Of a DNA stretch of 64,000 bases, positions 1 through 12,700 are shown piece by piece. The notes beneath the pieces were generated by a model, which saw only the letters and a program-made list of their open reading frames with translations, made no database searches and was not told the DNA's origin. Location of the stretch: the NCBI GenBank assembly GCA_030248215.1, contig JASANG010002129.1, forward strand, positions 1-64,000, in the 5' to 3' direction. Position 1 is the stretch's first letter. Every line of letters starts with the position of its first letter. Source of the stretch: Enoplolaimus lenunculus (taxonomy: Eukaryota > Nematoda > Enoplea > Enoplida > Thoracostomopsidae). Position numbers and translations under genes: made by a program.

Positions 1-1505
1 TCACGGTGGGACTTCCATGTCAGAACTGCACGGTCGGAACAACCCCTTGTCCGAAGTACTGCGAATAGTAATTGGTTTTTCCCCTTAATTTCTCCGAAAG
101 ATATGGCCACGCCGGAGATCGAACCTCGGACCTCACGTTCGCGAGTCGAGCGCGCTACCCATTACACCACGCGGTCGATATCGGCATTTCCTCTAGTGGT
201 ACATGTACACGACTATGTATGTGTGTTGACATTACACACTCTGCGCATGTTAGAGCTACACCGCGTATACTCGCATTCCCACTTCTTTAGGCGGGTGCCC
301 CGGACCGCGAATCCATGGGCCTGCAATTTTCAGCGCCCGTCACGGTGGGACTTCCATGTCAGAACTGCACGGTCAGGACGACTCCTTTCTCCGAAATACT
401 GCGAATATAATTGGTTTTCCCCTTAATGTCTCCAAAAGATATGGCCACACCGGAAATCGAACCTCAGACCTCTCGCTCGCGAGTCAAGCGCGCTACCCAT
501 TACGCCACGCGGTCGATATCGACATTTCCTCTAGTGGTACATGTACACGACTATGTATAGTGTCTCGACATTACACACTCTGCACATATTAAAGCTACAC
601 CGCGTATACTCACATTCCCACTTCTTTAGGCGGTTGCCCCGGACCGCGAATCCATGGGCCTGCAATTTACAGCATTCGTCACGATAGGACTTCCATGTCA
701 GAACTGCACGGTCGGGACGACTCCTTTTTCCGAAGTACTGCGAATATAATTGGTTTTTCCCCTTAATTTCTCCGAAAGATATGGCCACACCGGAAATCGA
801 ACCTCGGACCTCTCGCACGCGAGTCAAGCGCGCTACCCATTACACCACGCGGTCGATATCGACATTTCCTCTAGTGGTACATGTACACGACTATGTATGT
901 GTCTTGACATTACACACTCTGCACATATTAAAGCTACACCGCGTATACTCACATTACCACTTCTTTAGGCGGTTGCCCCGGACCGCGAATCCATGGGCCT
1001 GCAATTTACAGCGCCACGTCACGGTGGGACTTCCATGTCAGAACTGCACGGTCGGGACGACTCCTTTCTCCGAAGTACTGCGAATATAATTGGTTTTTCC
1101 CTTAATTTCTCCGAAAGATATGGCCACACCGGAAATCGAACCTCGGACCTCTCGCTCGCGAGTCAAGCGCGCTACCCATTACACCACGCGGTAGATATCG
1201 ACATTTCCTCTAGTGGTACATGTACACGACTATGTATGTGTCTTGACATTACACACTCTGCACATATTAAAGCTACACCGCGTATACTCACATTTCCACT
1301 TCTTTAGGCGGTTGCCCCGGACCGCGAATCCATGGGCCTGCAATTTACAGCGTCCGTCACGGTGGGACTTCCATGTCAAAACTGCCCGCAGTAGGGACGA
1401 CTCCTTTCTCCGAAGTACTGCGAATATAATTGGTTTTCCCCTTAATTTCTCCGAAAGATATGGCCACACCAGAAATCAAACCTCGGACCTCTCGCTCGCG
1501 AGTTT
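1..1505. repeat. Tandem ~339-bp satellite with embedded tRNA-like sequence
   Basis: At least 4.4 direct copies; the left edge lies outside the window. The same landmark (ATGGCCAC) recurs at 103, ~442, 781, 1120 and 1460, giving a period of 339-340 bp. The copies are highly similar, and the array stops abruptly within the tRNA-like part near 1505. Each unit holds, on the minus strand, a ~73-nt tRNA-like stretch (for example 782-854) with an A-box-like GGTGTAATGGGTAGCGCG and a B-box-like GGTTCGATTTCC. The several short open frames across the array repeat the same peptide and are not genes. No SINE-type tail or poly(A) is seen at the unit boundary, so a satellite, or a tandem array of a tRNA-derived unit, fits better than dispersed SINEs. 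Confidence 0.93.
782..854 (-). tRNA. tRNA-like sequence (one of at least four copies in the array)
   Basis: Read on the minus strand it begins GACCGCG and ends TGTGGCC, giving an acceptor helix with one mismatch and two G-U pairs. The D-arm region and A box are good and a B box is present. The anticodon helix is imperfect, with a loop that could present CGC, and the T-arm is poorly paired. Equivalent copies lie at about 104-176, 443-515 and 1121-1193, with a truncated one at 1461-1505. It is probably a tRNA pseudogene or tRNA-derived unit that keeps internal Pol III promoter boxes, rather than a working tRNA. Confidence 0.55.
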
Positions 1506-2263
1506 CCAAATTGCTAATATTGGCTAAAAATGGTTATATACTATGATGACGAAGTTGCGTAATATACTAGCTAGCTAGGCGACTACAGTTATCGAAACTT
1601 CGGGAGTAATAATGATTATCATGACGAATACAGGCACGGCATTAAACACAAATGATGGAACATTAGGCAGAAGTGCGAAATGGAATGAGCAACTGGAAAT
1701 TAGTTACAAATTGGAATAAGACGTCTGAAAACATGAAAATGAGCACATATAAGATCGCAGAAAATATGGTATTTTGGAATTGGCTCAAACGGGCAAATTG
1801 AGTGAAATGGCAGAAATGAAGTAGCGCAATGTAAAGAGCGCGTGAAAATTGGTAGGAAAGTGGGGTTAAGATGCTGAAAACACAATACAAAACACATGTA
1901 ATAATGCACAAAAATGACGTACGTAGTTGAATTTGACCGGAAGTAAGGTAAGTTTTTAAGTACATAATTTGGCAGAAAGTTGTAAGCACAGTTACATTGG
2001 TACACAAATGGGCAATATGACAAGAATAATGTGGTAGCGGATATGTACAGATCACAACCTAGAGACGGTAACTGGGACGGAAATTAATGCACGTCAAGGA
2101 AGCGACATATCTGTTTACCAGTGTACTGCCCTGTGTGCTACTCAGCTACTATGCAGCATGTATTTCGTGTTGACTTTCATATATGTTATTAATTTGGGTA
2201 TTGCATCGTGCAATATCCGACATGCCTCTCTTTTTAGAGGAGGTCGTCCCCTATCCGTTACAT
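1506..2263. other. Non-coding stretch, no recognised feature
   Basis: A-rich sequence between the satellite and the first hAT-like element. A 130-codon minus-strand frame (1663-2055) is hydrophobic, aromatic-rich and without domain character. It looks like the complement of degenerate A/G-rich sequence rather than a gene. Confidence 0.5.
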
Positions 2264-2918
2264 CAGGGTGCAACTGGAATTACAATTGAACTGAACCAAA
2301 ATTTCAAAACATTACCGGAACCGGATCCGCATCCGGAAAGGGAAAAATGCATGACACCAAAAATTTATTTTAATTTTCTGTTTTAGCTGTATTATTGGTA
2401 AAATAACCTTAGTCGAAGATAAGTAAGTATTGATTTAAAATCCGCTGTATTTTAGATTTCCCTTTTCACCAGGGTGCCCCGGACCTGCATTTTAATCGGA
2501 ACCGAAATTTAAAAAAATTACCGGAACCGGAAAGTCAAAATGCATTTCAAAGAAAAATTCATTTTAATTTCTTTTTTGGCTTCGTTATTTGTGAGATAAC
2601 GTTAGTTGAACATAGATATTTATTTAATCTGCTATATTTTAAGTTTTCATAATCGACGGAAGCGAAATGTATTTTCGATGGCTTATTTTCGGTCATTGGC
2701 AAGGTTTATACGCTATACGTACTGGTACTAATTAAATTTATGTCATTTTTATCATCACTAATTGATCAAGTGGCTTTAAACGCTTCTTAAAGATTAACAA
2801 ATTTTAAAAAAACGACTAACATTTTATACTATTTGAAATTTTAATCAGGGTTAAAATTTATCGAAACCGGATCTGGAAGGTGAAAAAATGCCGGAACCGG
2901 AACTACGCTTGCACCCTG
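2264..2918. mobile_element. hAT-like miniature element, CAGGGTGCAAC family (family A), composite
   Basis: Begins CAGGGTGCAACTGGAATTAC and ends GCTTGCACCCTG. The flanks CGTTACAT (2256-2263) and CGTCACAC (2919-2926) agree at 6 of 8 positions, consistent with an aged 8-bp target duplication. A second family A start (CAGGGTGCCCCGGAC) lies at about 2470, so two partial copies are joined or nested. GGAACC motifs are repeated near both ends. No transposase coding is present. Confidence 0.7.
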
Positions 2919-3065
2919 CGTCACACCTGTTTATGGGCTCAAACCATGACTGTATGCCCTTGCGGTCCCATCGTGGTCACCATTTAAGGATGTGAGGTCC
3001 TGAGCACAATGTAAGTGTTATACTAGTGCAAAGTATTCGAAGCAATTGACCGTAGCTGTGGTAAG

Positions 3066-3510
3066 CATGTCAGGCACACTTGTATGTGCACATGCAGTAT
3101 TGTGCAGTGCACTATATGCATGCTAGCCGGCAGCATACGTCAACATACGAATAGTCGACGATAGAAGCAGTTGGACAGGCGGGCTACGTGGCGCAGTGGT
3201 AAGATCGCTTGCCTCCGAGTCCTAAGGCTGCTAGTTCGGTCCCCACCATGAAGGCCCGCTTTTTCAGCTGCTTGGTTAAAAGGTCTGAAGTCCCAGTTCC
3301 TACGTAGACTGACACGGGGGTACGCCGTGAGTACAACGGCAAATCGCTGCGCTTTGAACACGGTATCCAGTCGAAAATAGGGTGGACCGTCAAGGGACGA
3401 CTTTATGGAAAATTAGTCCGTGTCAGCATGTGAGACATGCTTGTATTGTATGTGAACATGCAATATAGTGCAGCGTACTGTATGTATGCTAGCCGGCACC
3501 ATACGGTCGA
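3066..3510. repeat. Direct repeat (~357-bp spacing) enclosing a tRNA-like sequence
   Basis: About 85 bp at 3066-3150 (containing ATGCATGCTAGCCGGCAGCA) recurs at 3423-3508 in diverged form. Between the copies lies the tRNA-like stretch 3181-3259. The arrangement looks like a decayed tandem duplication of a ~357-bp unit. Confidence 0.6.
3181..3259 (+). tRNA. Degenerate tRNA-like sequence
   Basis: Starts GGGCTACGTGGCGCAGTGGT (A-box-like), has a B-box-like TAGTTCGGTCCCC and ends GGCCCGC, which can pair with the GGGC start. The anticodon arm is not canonical and the stretch is slightly long, so I read it as a tRNA-derived repeat or pseudogene, not a functional tRNA. Confidence 0.45.
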
Positions 3511-3521
3511 CATATAGCATA

Positions 3522-3880
3522 CAGGGTGCAACCGGAAATACAATTTACCGGAACCGAAATTAGAAAAAATTACCCGAAACGGAACCGGAAAATGAAAATT
3601 ACATGCCACCGAAAACTTCGTTTTAATTTTCCTTTTTGCTATATTATTGGTGAAATAATCCTAGTTGGCGATTAGGTTTGTATTCACTTTATCTGGTGTA
3701 TATATTTTGGATTTTCATAATCAACGGAAGCGCAATCTGTTTTCGATGGTTTATTTTTGGCGTCTGTTAAGGTTCATATACTATACGAATGAAATCTATT
3801 TAATTATTACTAAAACTACATATGCATCTCGTCTAAAATTTAAAGCTTGTTTTCACCGTATGATTTGACACAAGAATACG
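3522..3880. mobile_element. Family A hAT-like element remnant, 5' end intact
   Basis: Starts CAGGGTGCAACCGGAAATAC, followed by tandem GGAACC/GGAAACC motifs and the family A interior (TATTATTGGTGAAATAATCC, then a CGGAAGCG stretch). No matching right terminus is seen, so the copy is truncated. Confidence 0.65.
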
Positions 3881-5542
3881 TCTAGCTTCAACCTTGCTTT
3901 GCTCGCGAGGTTGCAGCAATTGAGACGCCAAAACGTAAATTTTTTAAAAATTCGAATTTTAAGTTCCCGAATTCCTTCATTAAACTCTAATTTTTTTGTC
4001 GAAAATTTATACAACTTATATACCATTAGACACAGGTTACGGAGCTAAGATGAATATTGTTAAATGTTTCCCAATCAGACGTCTGGCTAACGAGTCAGTG
4101 ATATATAATTTGTCCAAATTATCGAAAAAAATTTTGGGTCCCAAGGGGCTGAACTCCTGTCTACAAACGCTTTAGCCCCGCTTAGCAGGTTGAGCGGGCT
4201 GTGCGTGTGAGCTTGTTATAAGAGAAGTTGTTAGCATGCGATGTTCTTAGTCGATGAGTATTATTTTATTGTCACTTGTCAGCATATGTGCCTGAGATCA
4301 ATCTGTTATCCGGTACTGGTTCAATATCCGGCAAAAACGGACATCCGGTATAAGTATCAGTTATATAAATTTCCAGGATATTTGCGGTTATGGCCCGATA
4401 TATAAAACTGTTTTTACATGTGAAAATACTACATATATATAATATATTTTACTGAGATAGCATTTCCGAGCAAGTCAAGAAGTGATATTGACGTCAAAGG
4501 AAAGACTAGCTCCAACAATTCATTCAAATGTTAGATAAGTTAACATACTTATGTTTTTACAAGACTCAAATACTCGAGACATCCGTTCATAGTTTTAGTA
4601 TAGTTATGTCGTTTTGTTTTAAATATCGTTACCATACGGTCTTTGTTCCTTCTTTCGCATTTGTGCTCAAACTTGTAATATGTAGTGTTGTACTGTTCAA
4701 ACGGAAGTATTCAAGTGCGTGTTTAAATAAATTTGTAAAATGCACCATCGTTAAAATTAGAAATGCGTAATTCATTGCAAAATCTGTGCTTTAAACCGAA
4801 AGTACTGAAAACTCCAGCGAAAAAATACCCACTGTAGTTACCGGAGCGATAGCAGAAAATACCAATGCCGGTTTCTCTAGGGATGTTATTTAAACATCAG
4901 TTAAGTTTGAAATTTTGTACAAAAACTAGAATACAGATAATATATTTTAATATTTTATAAAAAATGTTCAATGGTGTATTTTAGAAAGATCTTTTTGGTA
5001 AATTTGGCGTTCTTCGAACTTCGTATGTACGTTGGCTTGTACATCCAGCGTTTATGAAGACGAACGCTTGATATTATAACATATCAGGTAAACGCGAAAT
5101 ATGTACCAGTCGTAGTAGGGAACTTACTACATGTATTGAGTGAAGCTCGGACATATTTACTTTTTAAATATTTTAGTGTAGTTAAACATAAGTTTATAAA
5201 GCGCAAACGTATATTTTGGACCACTTATTTTTCTAGTCGGCGAGTTGAATGTTTACAAGCTTATAAAGCCTAATTATGGAATAGCGAACGAAGTTGCAAA
5301 ATTCGAAATTTTTAATCGTAGTCATATTTATTTGCATTCTCCTGTATAGGATAATACTTTTACAGTCACAGCTCACATACATAACATACGTATTAATTAT
5401 CGAGTGGCTCATTAACATGAAAGTGTTTCCATTTCCAAGCGCTATATTTAAATTTCTCATGCCTGGAAACCTAAAGCAAATCAATAGCGCACAAACGCTT
5501 ATATAAATGATATATTGCCAGCTCAGCTGCCATAGTTGGCAT
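3881..5542. other. Non-coding, AT-rich, no recognised feature
   Basis: Open frames here are all below 85 codons and compositionally AT-driven. No splice-flanked exon with recognisable protein similarity was found on either strand. Confidence 0.5.
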
Positions 5543-5900
5543 CAGGGTGAGCCCAGAATTACAATTTACAGGAGCCGGAACGCGGATTTGAAAAAATAAC
5601 CAGAAACGGAATCGGGAAATGTAAAATACATGCCACCGACAAATTTATCTCAACTTTCTTTTTTGCAATATTATTGGTAAAATAACCCTAGTTGGAGATA
5701 GGCATTCACATTATCTGCTGCATTTTAGATTTTCATAATCCACGGAAGCGAAATACACCTTTGATGGTTTATTTTCGGCGATTGGTAAGGTTTTCGTACT
5801 ATACTAATTAAATGTATTTTATTTTTATCGTCATTTTTAGTAAAATATCTTAATTTGCACCGACCAAAATTTCACACCGGAATTTATAATTTCGGTAAAC
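5543..5900. mobile_element. Family A hAT-like element remnant
   Basis: Starts CAGGGTGAGCCCAGAATTAC and shares the family A interior (TATTATTGGTAAAATAACCC, the CACGGAAGCGAAAT stretch). The right end has decayed near an ACCGGAATTTATAATTTCGG remnant. Confidence 0.6.
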
Positions 5901-6755
5901 GTTTATTTATTGGTTTGGATGTTTATAAACAATATATTTAGACTCTTCGCACTCAAAAACCTAGTGAAAGAATGAAAAATCCTAATATAGGTTTCACCAG
6001 TTAGTTATGTAAATACGGAAATTAATTATTAGCTATCTGTTCATTTATCGACTTTGGAGGTTTTAACCAGTTTGTTCAGATTTCTCATACACATACTGAA
6101 ATTAGATTGCTTGTAACGCTAATAACCAGTGAAATGGTTAAAAAAATCCTTATTTATCTTAACCAATTAAGCTAATATATAGATCAGTTATTAGGTAGAT
6201 ATTGGTTTATCGGTTTTGGAGATTTATAGGCAATTTAGTTATATTACTCGCACCCAAAAGCCCTATAGTACTGATGTAGACGTAGCCAATTACTTTGATT
6301 TATGTAGCTTATAAATGGCTTAAAGTTTTAAAACTTCAACGCATGGTTAACACTCCAGAATAATAAGCTCCCAAACAAAAAAGGTTATCAAAATCCGTAC
6401 AGCAGTTACTGAGATTGTTGTCGGACGGACGGACATCCGCCTTTCCACCCCCGAGTACAAAGCATAAAACGTTTCGCGAAACTTCCGAGCTTTGTTCGGA
6501 GATTCATTTCGCTCTGTTGTCTTAATGTGTGAATTTCGATTTCGAAAGGATTCCAATAGTTTTGTAAACTTAAATCTAATTACTAATTTTTATGAGGTTG
6601 AGCTTGAGGTTGTTATCACAGCATAGAGATGCAACTATATTTGCCACAAGTATGTGTGATATTAATTTCTTTAATGTGATCAAATGCATTTGTATATTTT
6701 ATTCACTGTTCTAAATGTATATAATACATTTGAATGTAACATCTATTTATTTCAG
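5901..6755. other. Upstream region of the orphan gene, no clear promoter
   Basis: AT-rich with weak ~120-bp internal similarity (repeated TTTGGAGGTTTT/TTTGGAGATTTA contexts). No TATA-type promoter could be called. It ends in a pyrimidine-rich TTATTTCAG 3' splice site. Confidence 0.4.
6745..6755 (+). other. 3' splice site 10 nt upstream of the start codon
   Basis: TATTTATTTCAG is followed by 10 nt and then the ATG at 6766. It is either the end of a 5'UTR intron or a spliced-leader acceptor. No upstream 5'UTR exon could be identified. Confidence 0.6.
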
Positions 6756-6765
6756 TCAAAATACA

Positions 6766-9700
6766 ATGTCGAATGCTGATTTAAGTGCAAACAGTGAACC
6801 GGGTGTAACAAATCCCACCAATAGTGCAAACCATAATACGGGCCATTGGAATTCAACATCTGGATGTAGTATTTCTGAAACCAATAATGCTACGACATCT
6901 CATTTTGAAGAGATGAAAAATGATTTTAGTGACAATGATGATAATATACGCGACACAAACGATTTGGTATCCGGTGCAATTTTACAGTTCGACATGTCAC
7001 AGGAACTAGCGTCTGATAGTTGTCTACCAGAAATATCGAACAGAAATAGTGATTCTGTGGCAAATTTCGAAGACCGTAGTATGCAACATCAGCAAGAGTC
7101 AAAAACGGAAGTTACGTCAAGTCTAAGAATAATCGAAACAATGTCTAAGGATTGTGAACCAGCATGCTTAACTCATACTGGCACGGAGCAGTTGGGATTT
7201 ATACTGGAATCTCGGACTAGTGTTTGCAACGATCCGGACAGCAATTCCGTTGCTGGCCACTCAAAGCCGGTTGACGAATCAGTAGTCGAAGTCGACCATT
7301 CGAGTAGTAACCAGAAACCGATTGATTCAGACGGCGATGAAGATAAGCCTCTGTCGTTGCTAAATGTCGCCACCAAAGGTGAGTAAATTAAAATGTGAAA
7401 ACCTGTGCTATTTTATGTCTAAGAATTACGTAATTTTCTGTTTTTTGGGAATCATATATCTATATATTTATGTTTTTACCACAAATAGAATATTCACGAA
7501 CTAGCCGTCTTCAGTACTACTTAAGTTTAGTTTATATCGCGATGACCTTTTTTGGTTTAGACCAGTTCATGGGGTAAAATTTTGCGTTGTCAATGTTGAA
7601 CTGTGCTATCCTTTGCTTATCATAATGAGTATTCTTAGTCAATTTAAAAATGCGAGCCGTTCCTTTTACGATCATGTTTGGCTGCATGAATGTTTCTATT
7701 TTTGATCACACGTATGGCAAATTGGATGATATTACGTTAATGCTCCTTATGCCAGCGTAAGCTGTTTAGTGTGACTGATTTTAGAGGCATTTGTGTTTTA
7801 AAGCTCGTCTTAATGCTTGTACGAAACGAAATATGCAGCGATTACTGTTGAATAAACAGCGTCTGAATTTGCCTTAAGTATTAATATTAAACATTGCATA
7901 TACTATTTTAGTTAACAAATCAGACGAGCAGTCAAAAGATGTGAAACGTGACAAAGCTGTTCCACCAGGTGGCAAAAGAAAAAAGTCGACGATCGCTCAA
8001 AGTTGCTCAAATAAAAATAAGCAAAGACCTAAAAACGCGCTCGAACCTGTTAATCCGGCTGCGAAATACCAGGATCCGGCTGAACGTATGCGATTATATC
8101 GTCGGTGTCGAAAATTCGATGTATTTATTCCAAAGCTCAGTGCTGAACAATTGAAAACATATGGACCTGTAGTCGCTAGCTCTGGGCGCCAGGGCCGAAA
8201 GGTGATTGTGAATACAGCCAATGTATCCAGCAGCAACAGTTTTCGTTCCAACAACAAATCAATTAAAGTCAAGATTAAGTCTCCGAGTAGCAATTCATCA
8301 GATATGAAACAAAAAAAGATTTATAAAAAAGCTGCTACGATCAACGATGGTTTGAATTCATTGGGCTTAGACACATCAAAGACGGCCTGTTGTAGCGAGC
8401 AACAACCGAAAAAGAAACATCATTACTCGGAAAGCCGAAACTCCATTGGAGACGCCCTGTTGAAAGTGAAAAAACATAAACGGGACAAAGACCGTAAGAA
8501 ACATCAGGTTGGCGTTATTAAGCATACGCATGCGAAGGTGCGAAGTCCTGATGACGGGACGCCTCCGGTACGGTTTGACTTAAATTCGAGCAATTTATTG
8601 GCAGCGACGAGCAAATCGTCTGCCGAAATTTCGTCGAGTGAAAGCGTTGCCGAAATCAAAATTAGTGGTACGATTAATTGTGAAGCCTTTGGCACTCAAA
8701 GTGACAACGGTCAATGTTTTGCGCCTAGAACTCCGCTGATTAATGAGGAACCGGAACGCGCCACAAAACAATGCGTGCCACAGAAATCGGAATCTGTTTG
8801 TCATACTGATTTTAATCCAGCGATTCTAGTGGAAAATCATGGAGGTGGCCTTGCCATACAAGTGGTGGAACGGCAACAAAGGGTCGAGGACAGAGTTTCG
8901 GATAACGTATCAGAGCTCGTGATTGATGAGACCGAAAACTGTGAAGGAAATGACGGTTTGATTTCAAATTTCGTTAAGTCCAATGGGGAAACATTGCCCG
9001 CTGACTGCGAACGGGCGAAGGCGGTTTGCAAATTGTCTACATGGGCCAACAACTCAAACAGCTCATTGCCTGGCGCATCGAATATAAAGAAACCGAGCCA
9101 TTTATTCGATTCAGACTTTTTCGTGCAAAATTTGGACAAAACAGCTAAAGAGAAACGCGAAACTCAACGAACTAGCGTAGTGAAGAAAACAGATCGCGTT
9201 AAAGAAGCTCACGCTCAGTATGGTACATCACAAAGTCCACAGCCATTTGCAACATCTGAGTCGCCAAGGTTGAAATTGGTTGGCGAGGGTTCAGGAGTAA
9301 AGGTAACTTCTAAAGTTCAACATTTGAATAAAAAGTCATTTTTTGTTGATGGCGAGGCCGTAAGCTCAAAGCTGGGGCCAGAAGGCGACGCTACGTTAGC
9401 TGTTATATGTGAGTCCACTATCAAGCAAACATTCGCTCCTGACGCGTTACACGTGCTTAGCTGTTCGGAATCACCCCATACACAGTCTTTAAAATTAAAA
9501 ATCAAAACGGTGACTGGCAAAAGTAATATCTGTGATGGCGATGTCGACGCCGTGAGGTGTAGTTCTGGTTTAGAAAATACCACAAAGTTAGCAGATTTCA
9601 CAGAAGAATGGGATAAAATTAGTAAATGTCAACAACAATCCGGCGAAAGATATCGACAAATACCAGCAATTTCTTATCAGGCAATTGGCGAAAAGCCAAA

Positions 9701-12700
9701 GAAACATCGTAGTGAAGCGTACGAAGCTAAACGGTGCATGAAAAAATTGATCGACAGAGTAGTACGGGTATTCAATGACGATCATTTAATGCCAGCGTCA
9801 CTTCCGCTAAGCGTATCAAAAACTGCTGATATGGTTCGGAGTTCGCATAGTTCAGACATAATCAAGCATAGGCCTGAAACGGATTCATCACGCTCTCACA
9901 TGGGCCATCTTAGTAGACGGGATAACAGCAGCAGTAGTAGTATTAGCCATTTTGCACGAAGCAGTATTCCTCATAGAAAACAGACATATATTTCAATCGA
10001 AGAACTTCGGGCCAATTATGCCGCTCTTCGTTTGTTCAATTTAGTTGTTCCCAGGCTATCGGAAGAAGTATATAAGCGATTTCAGCACACACTGGTGAGT
10101 CATGACTATATCAGTAGCAATCGCATACATGCACTGTTTCGCCAAGATGATGTCGGAAGAGGTGTCAGAAAGCACGATTCTGACAAACCAAAGTTCAGCA
10201 AAAACATTGTTGGAGATGAAAACGCGCCAAAAAATTCCGAAATGCAGTCAAAACCGCATCAATTAACTATGTTAAAGTCACACCAACCGTCTGTTCGCAC
10301 ACTGGATTATGCAATGCTTTCTCGTGAAGATTCACACAAAGGTAAGCTGTCATCATCGTCATATGATTACGACAAATACTCGGAAGCCAAAGTAAAAAAA
10401 GATAAACAACGCTCTGAGAAAGTGATCAGTACTATTATGTCAAGTTCCAAAGGTTCTGAAAAGATTCGTTTCAAAAAGCGTAAAATGTCGGCCGCTGCAG
10501 GTGCAGACCTTGCGAGCGGAAACCGTGCCAAGATGCAAACAATGGAATCGAACAATGAGCCTTCCACATCAATGCTGAAAAGTTCTACCAGTTCTTGGTA
10601 TGGGCATCGCAATTTCACACCAATTACTGCTCCGCGAAAGTTCACCGCATCTTCAACAAATGTCACCGGTACAGATGACTTTCGTAGTCCACTTGCGGCA
10701 ACACATACCGCTGCCCATTCAGATCGGAAGCCGTCGTCTGCTCTTGCGTTTAAACAACCGATTTTCCCACGGGTCCGAACAGGGAAGCAATATCACAAGT
10801 ACCAGCCACAGACGCCTCATCAACAGCAGAGAAAGTCTCCAAGCAACGCAGTAGAGACGGTCTCCGGTAGTCACTCGCCTGCGGGCGGCGCCGATGCTTG
10901 GAGTGAAAACGAAGACAATGGTGAACCAACAAACAGTCAACCGCAGAGTGGCGTACCAGGCACACCGGACGATTACTGCGGTGGAGACCAACTTAACAGC
11001 GTAGCGTCAGGTCAAATTGAAAAACGTTGTGAAACGCCAAAGAAAGTTAATGAAATCATTGCACGGGCCCAACAGCTTTATCGCGAGAAGCGAGAGAACG
11101 AAAACGGAACGTGCAATTTGGGTTATGGATTGTCAACCGCTAATGTTCTTAGTGATCAGCTACGTAAAGAAGAAACCATTGTTGGCGGTATGCTGGAAAA
11201 TCAATACCAGCCGAAACGTAGAAACTCAGGCGTGCGATCAAAGGAGCAAGAAGACGCACGTCGAGAGCAACGCGAAAATCGATCACGGGTGGATAGTTTG
11301 CTTGATCAGTGCGCCGATATTTTCAAGGCACCTGAAGAACGCATTCAACCGAAAGACCGTCAGTTTGAGCAATCAAGTTCGATTGGTGATGGAAGCAACA
11401 ATGAAAGGAATTCACAATCTAGAGTTGACTTGCGAGATTTTGAAAGGCGCGATCATCACAAACGTGCTTATCGCTCCGGCATATCTGGATATGGACACTA
11501 TAGTGAGCGAGGAAGGCCTGATTGCGATGCTGACAGAAGTGACCGGGTCTCTGGCAGCCGGCTGGCGTCAGATTATCATTGCCATGATCGTGATAGACGC
11601 CATTCACCAAGTACTGTGTATCGACACAGCGAACGTGGTACTAGAAGTCGTAGTCCTGGTTCGCCATTTCGCAGATATGCTGGACCAGCCGGAACGCATG
11701 GTTCTATTAGCCGATACAACCATCGAGGCTCGTACATGTATGATAGAAGCCGTAGTCATGAAAATTACCGTGATGAAACACATCACGTAAGTTGCCGGTC
11801 AACAGTCAGGGACGATAATTTGGAAGAAGCTTATGGCGGGCTCGCACCGAGTACATGTGGATCACTAGATTCGCGTGGAGAGTTAGAATTTCGGGGCGAT
11901 CGGAGGGATGAGGACGGATACGATAGTGCCGTGTCGATGGCAAGCGGACCTGTGATTGGACCAATTAGGTTTGGCACTACTCATTATGCGGCAGTACAAC
12001 AGGGAGTTTCGTTTGCTCCATCAAAGGCAGCCACCGGTGCAAACACTGTTCCGCTCGGCCGCCGTGGAGGACAGTTATCTAGGAGTGATGACGCGATGCT
12101 TGACGATAGGCAGCAGCGTTCAATTGACCCGAGCATATTTCAGCCTCAACAACGCGCATGTTTAGATTCGACTATGTCTCTTTTGCAACAGCATTCAAAT
12201 CAACACGAGCCTGTCCTCCAGACGGAAGTAATTCAGGCGCCTTTTCAGCCGCCGGGGTCGGCTGGAAATTACGGACATCCACAGTTACCGCAATCATTTG
12301 GCAGTGACCGCTTTGAGAATGAACAAACTACACCGCAAACTGCATTTCAAACAAATTCGCTGTTCGATCCTAGACTTGCAAGTGTCGCTGATCGCAGGTC
12401 TTATCAAGTCAAAGAGTCGCCTTTGCCACCAGCTACGATTTCATCCTATCATAATCAGCCTCACGAAGAGCAACCGCGTGTTCAGTATGAGCAAGTCAGT
12501 TCGACTGATAGCAATTTGCAGCCATCACCGGATGTACCGGTATTTGGCGGCACAAATGAGTCCGGTTTTCAGACGTCTAGTCATGCCGCCAAGCCAGATC
12601 CAGCTACTAGAGCGAAATTTATTGAACTCGCAAGGAATAATCTCGATAAGCTTCCCATGCACGATCCTGACTTTTTGGCAATGTTGCTTCGATGTCTAGA

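Noticed and set aside
1-1505. CRISPR-like array
   Set aside because: Units are ~339 bp with no short repeat/unique spacer structure, and the genome is clearly an animal's.
72-1527. Overlapping short open frames with repeated similar peptides
   Set aside because: They are the same translated 339-bp tandem unit read in different copies, partly through a tRNA-like sequence; not genes.
1663-2055. 130-codon hydrophobic minus-strand frame
   Set aside because: Composition mirrors A-rich degenerate sequence; no domain, splice context or start context.
11017-11790. 257-codon frame within the large orphan gene
   Set aside because: Overlaps the main reading frame in another phase, over its RS-like repetitive part; a shadow.
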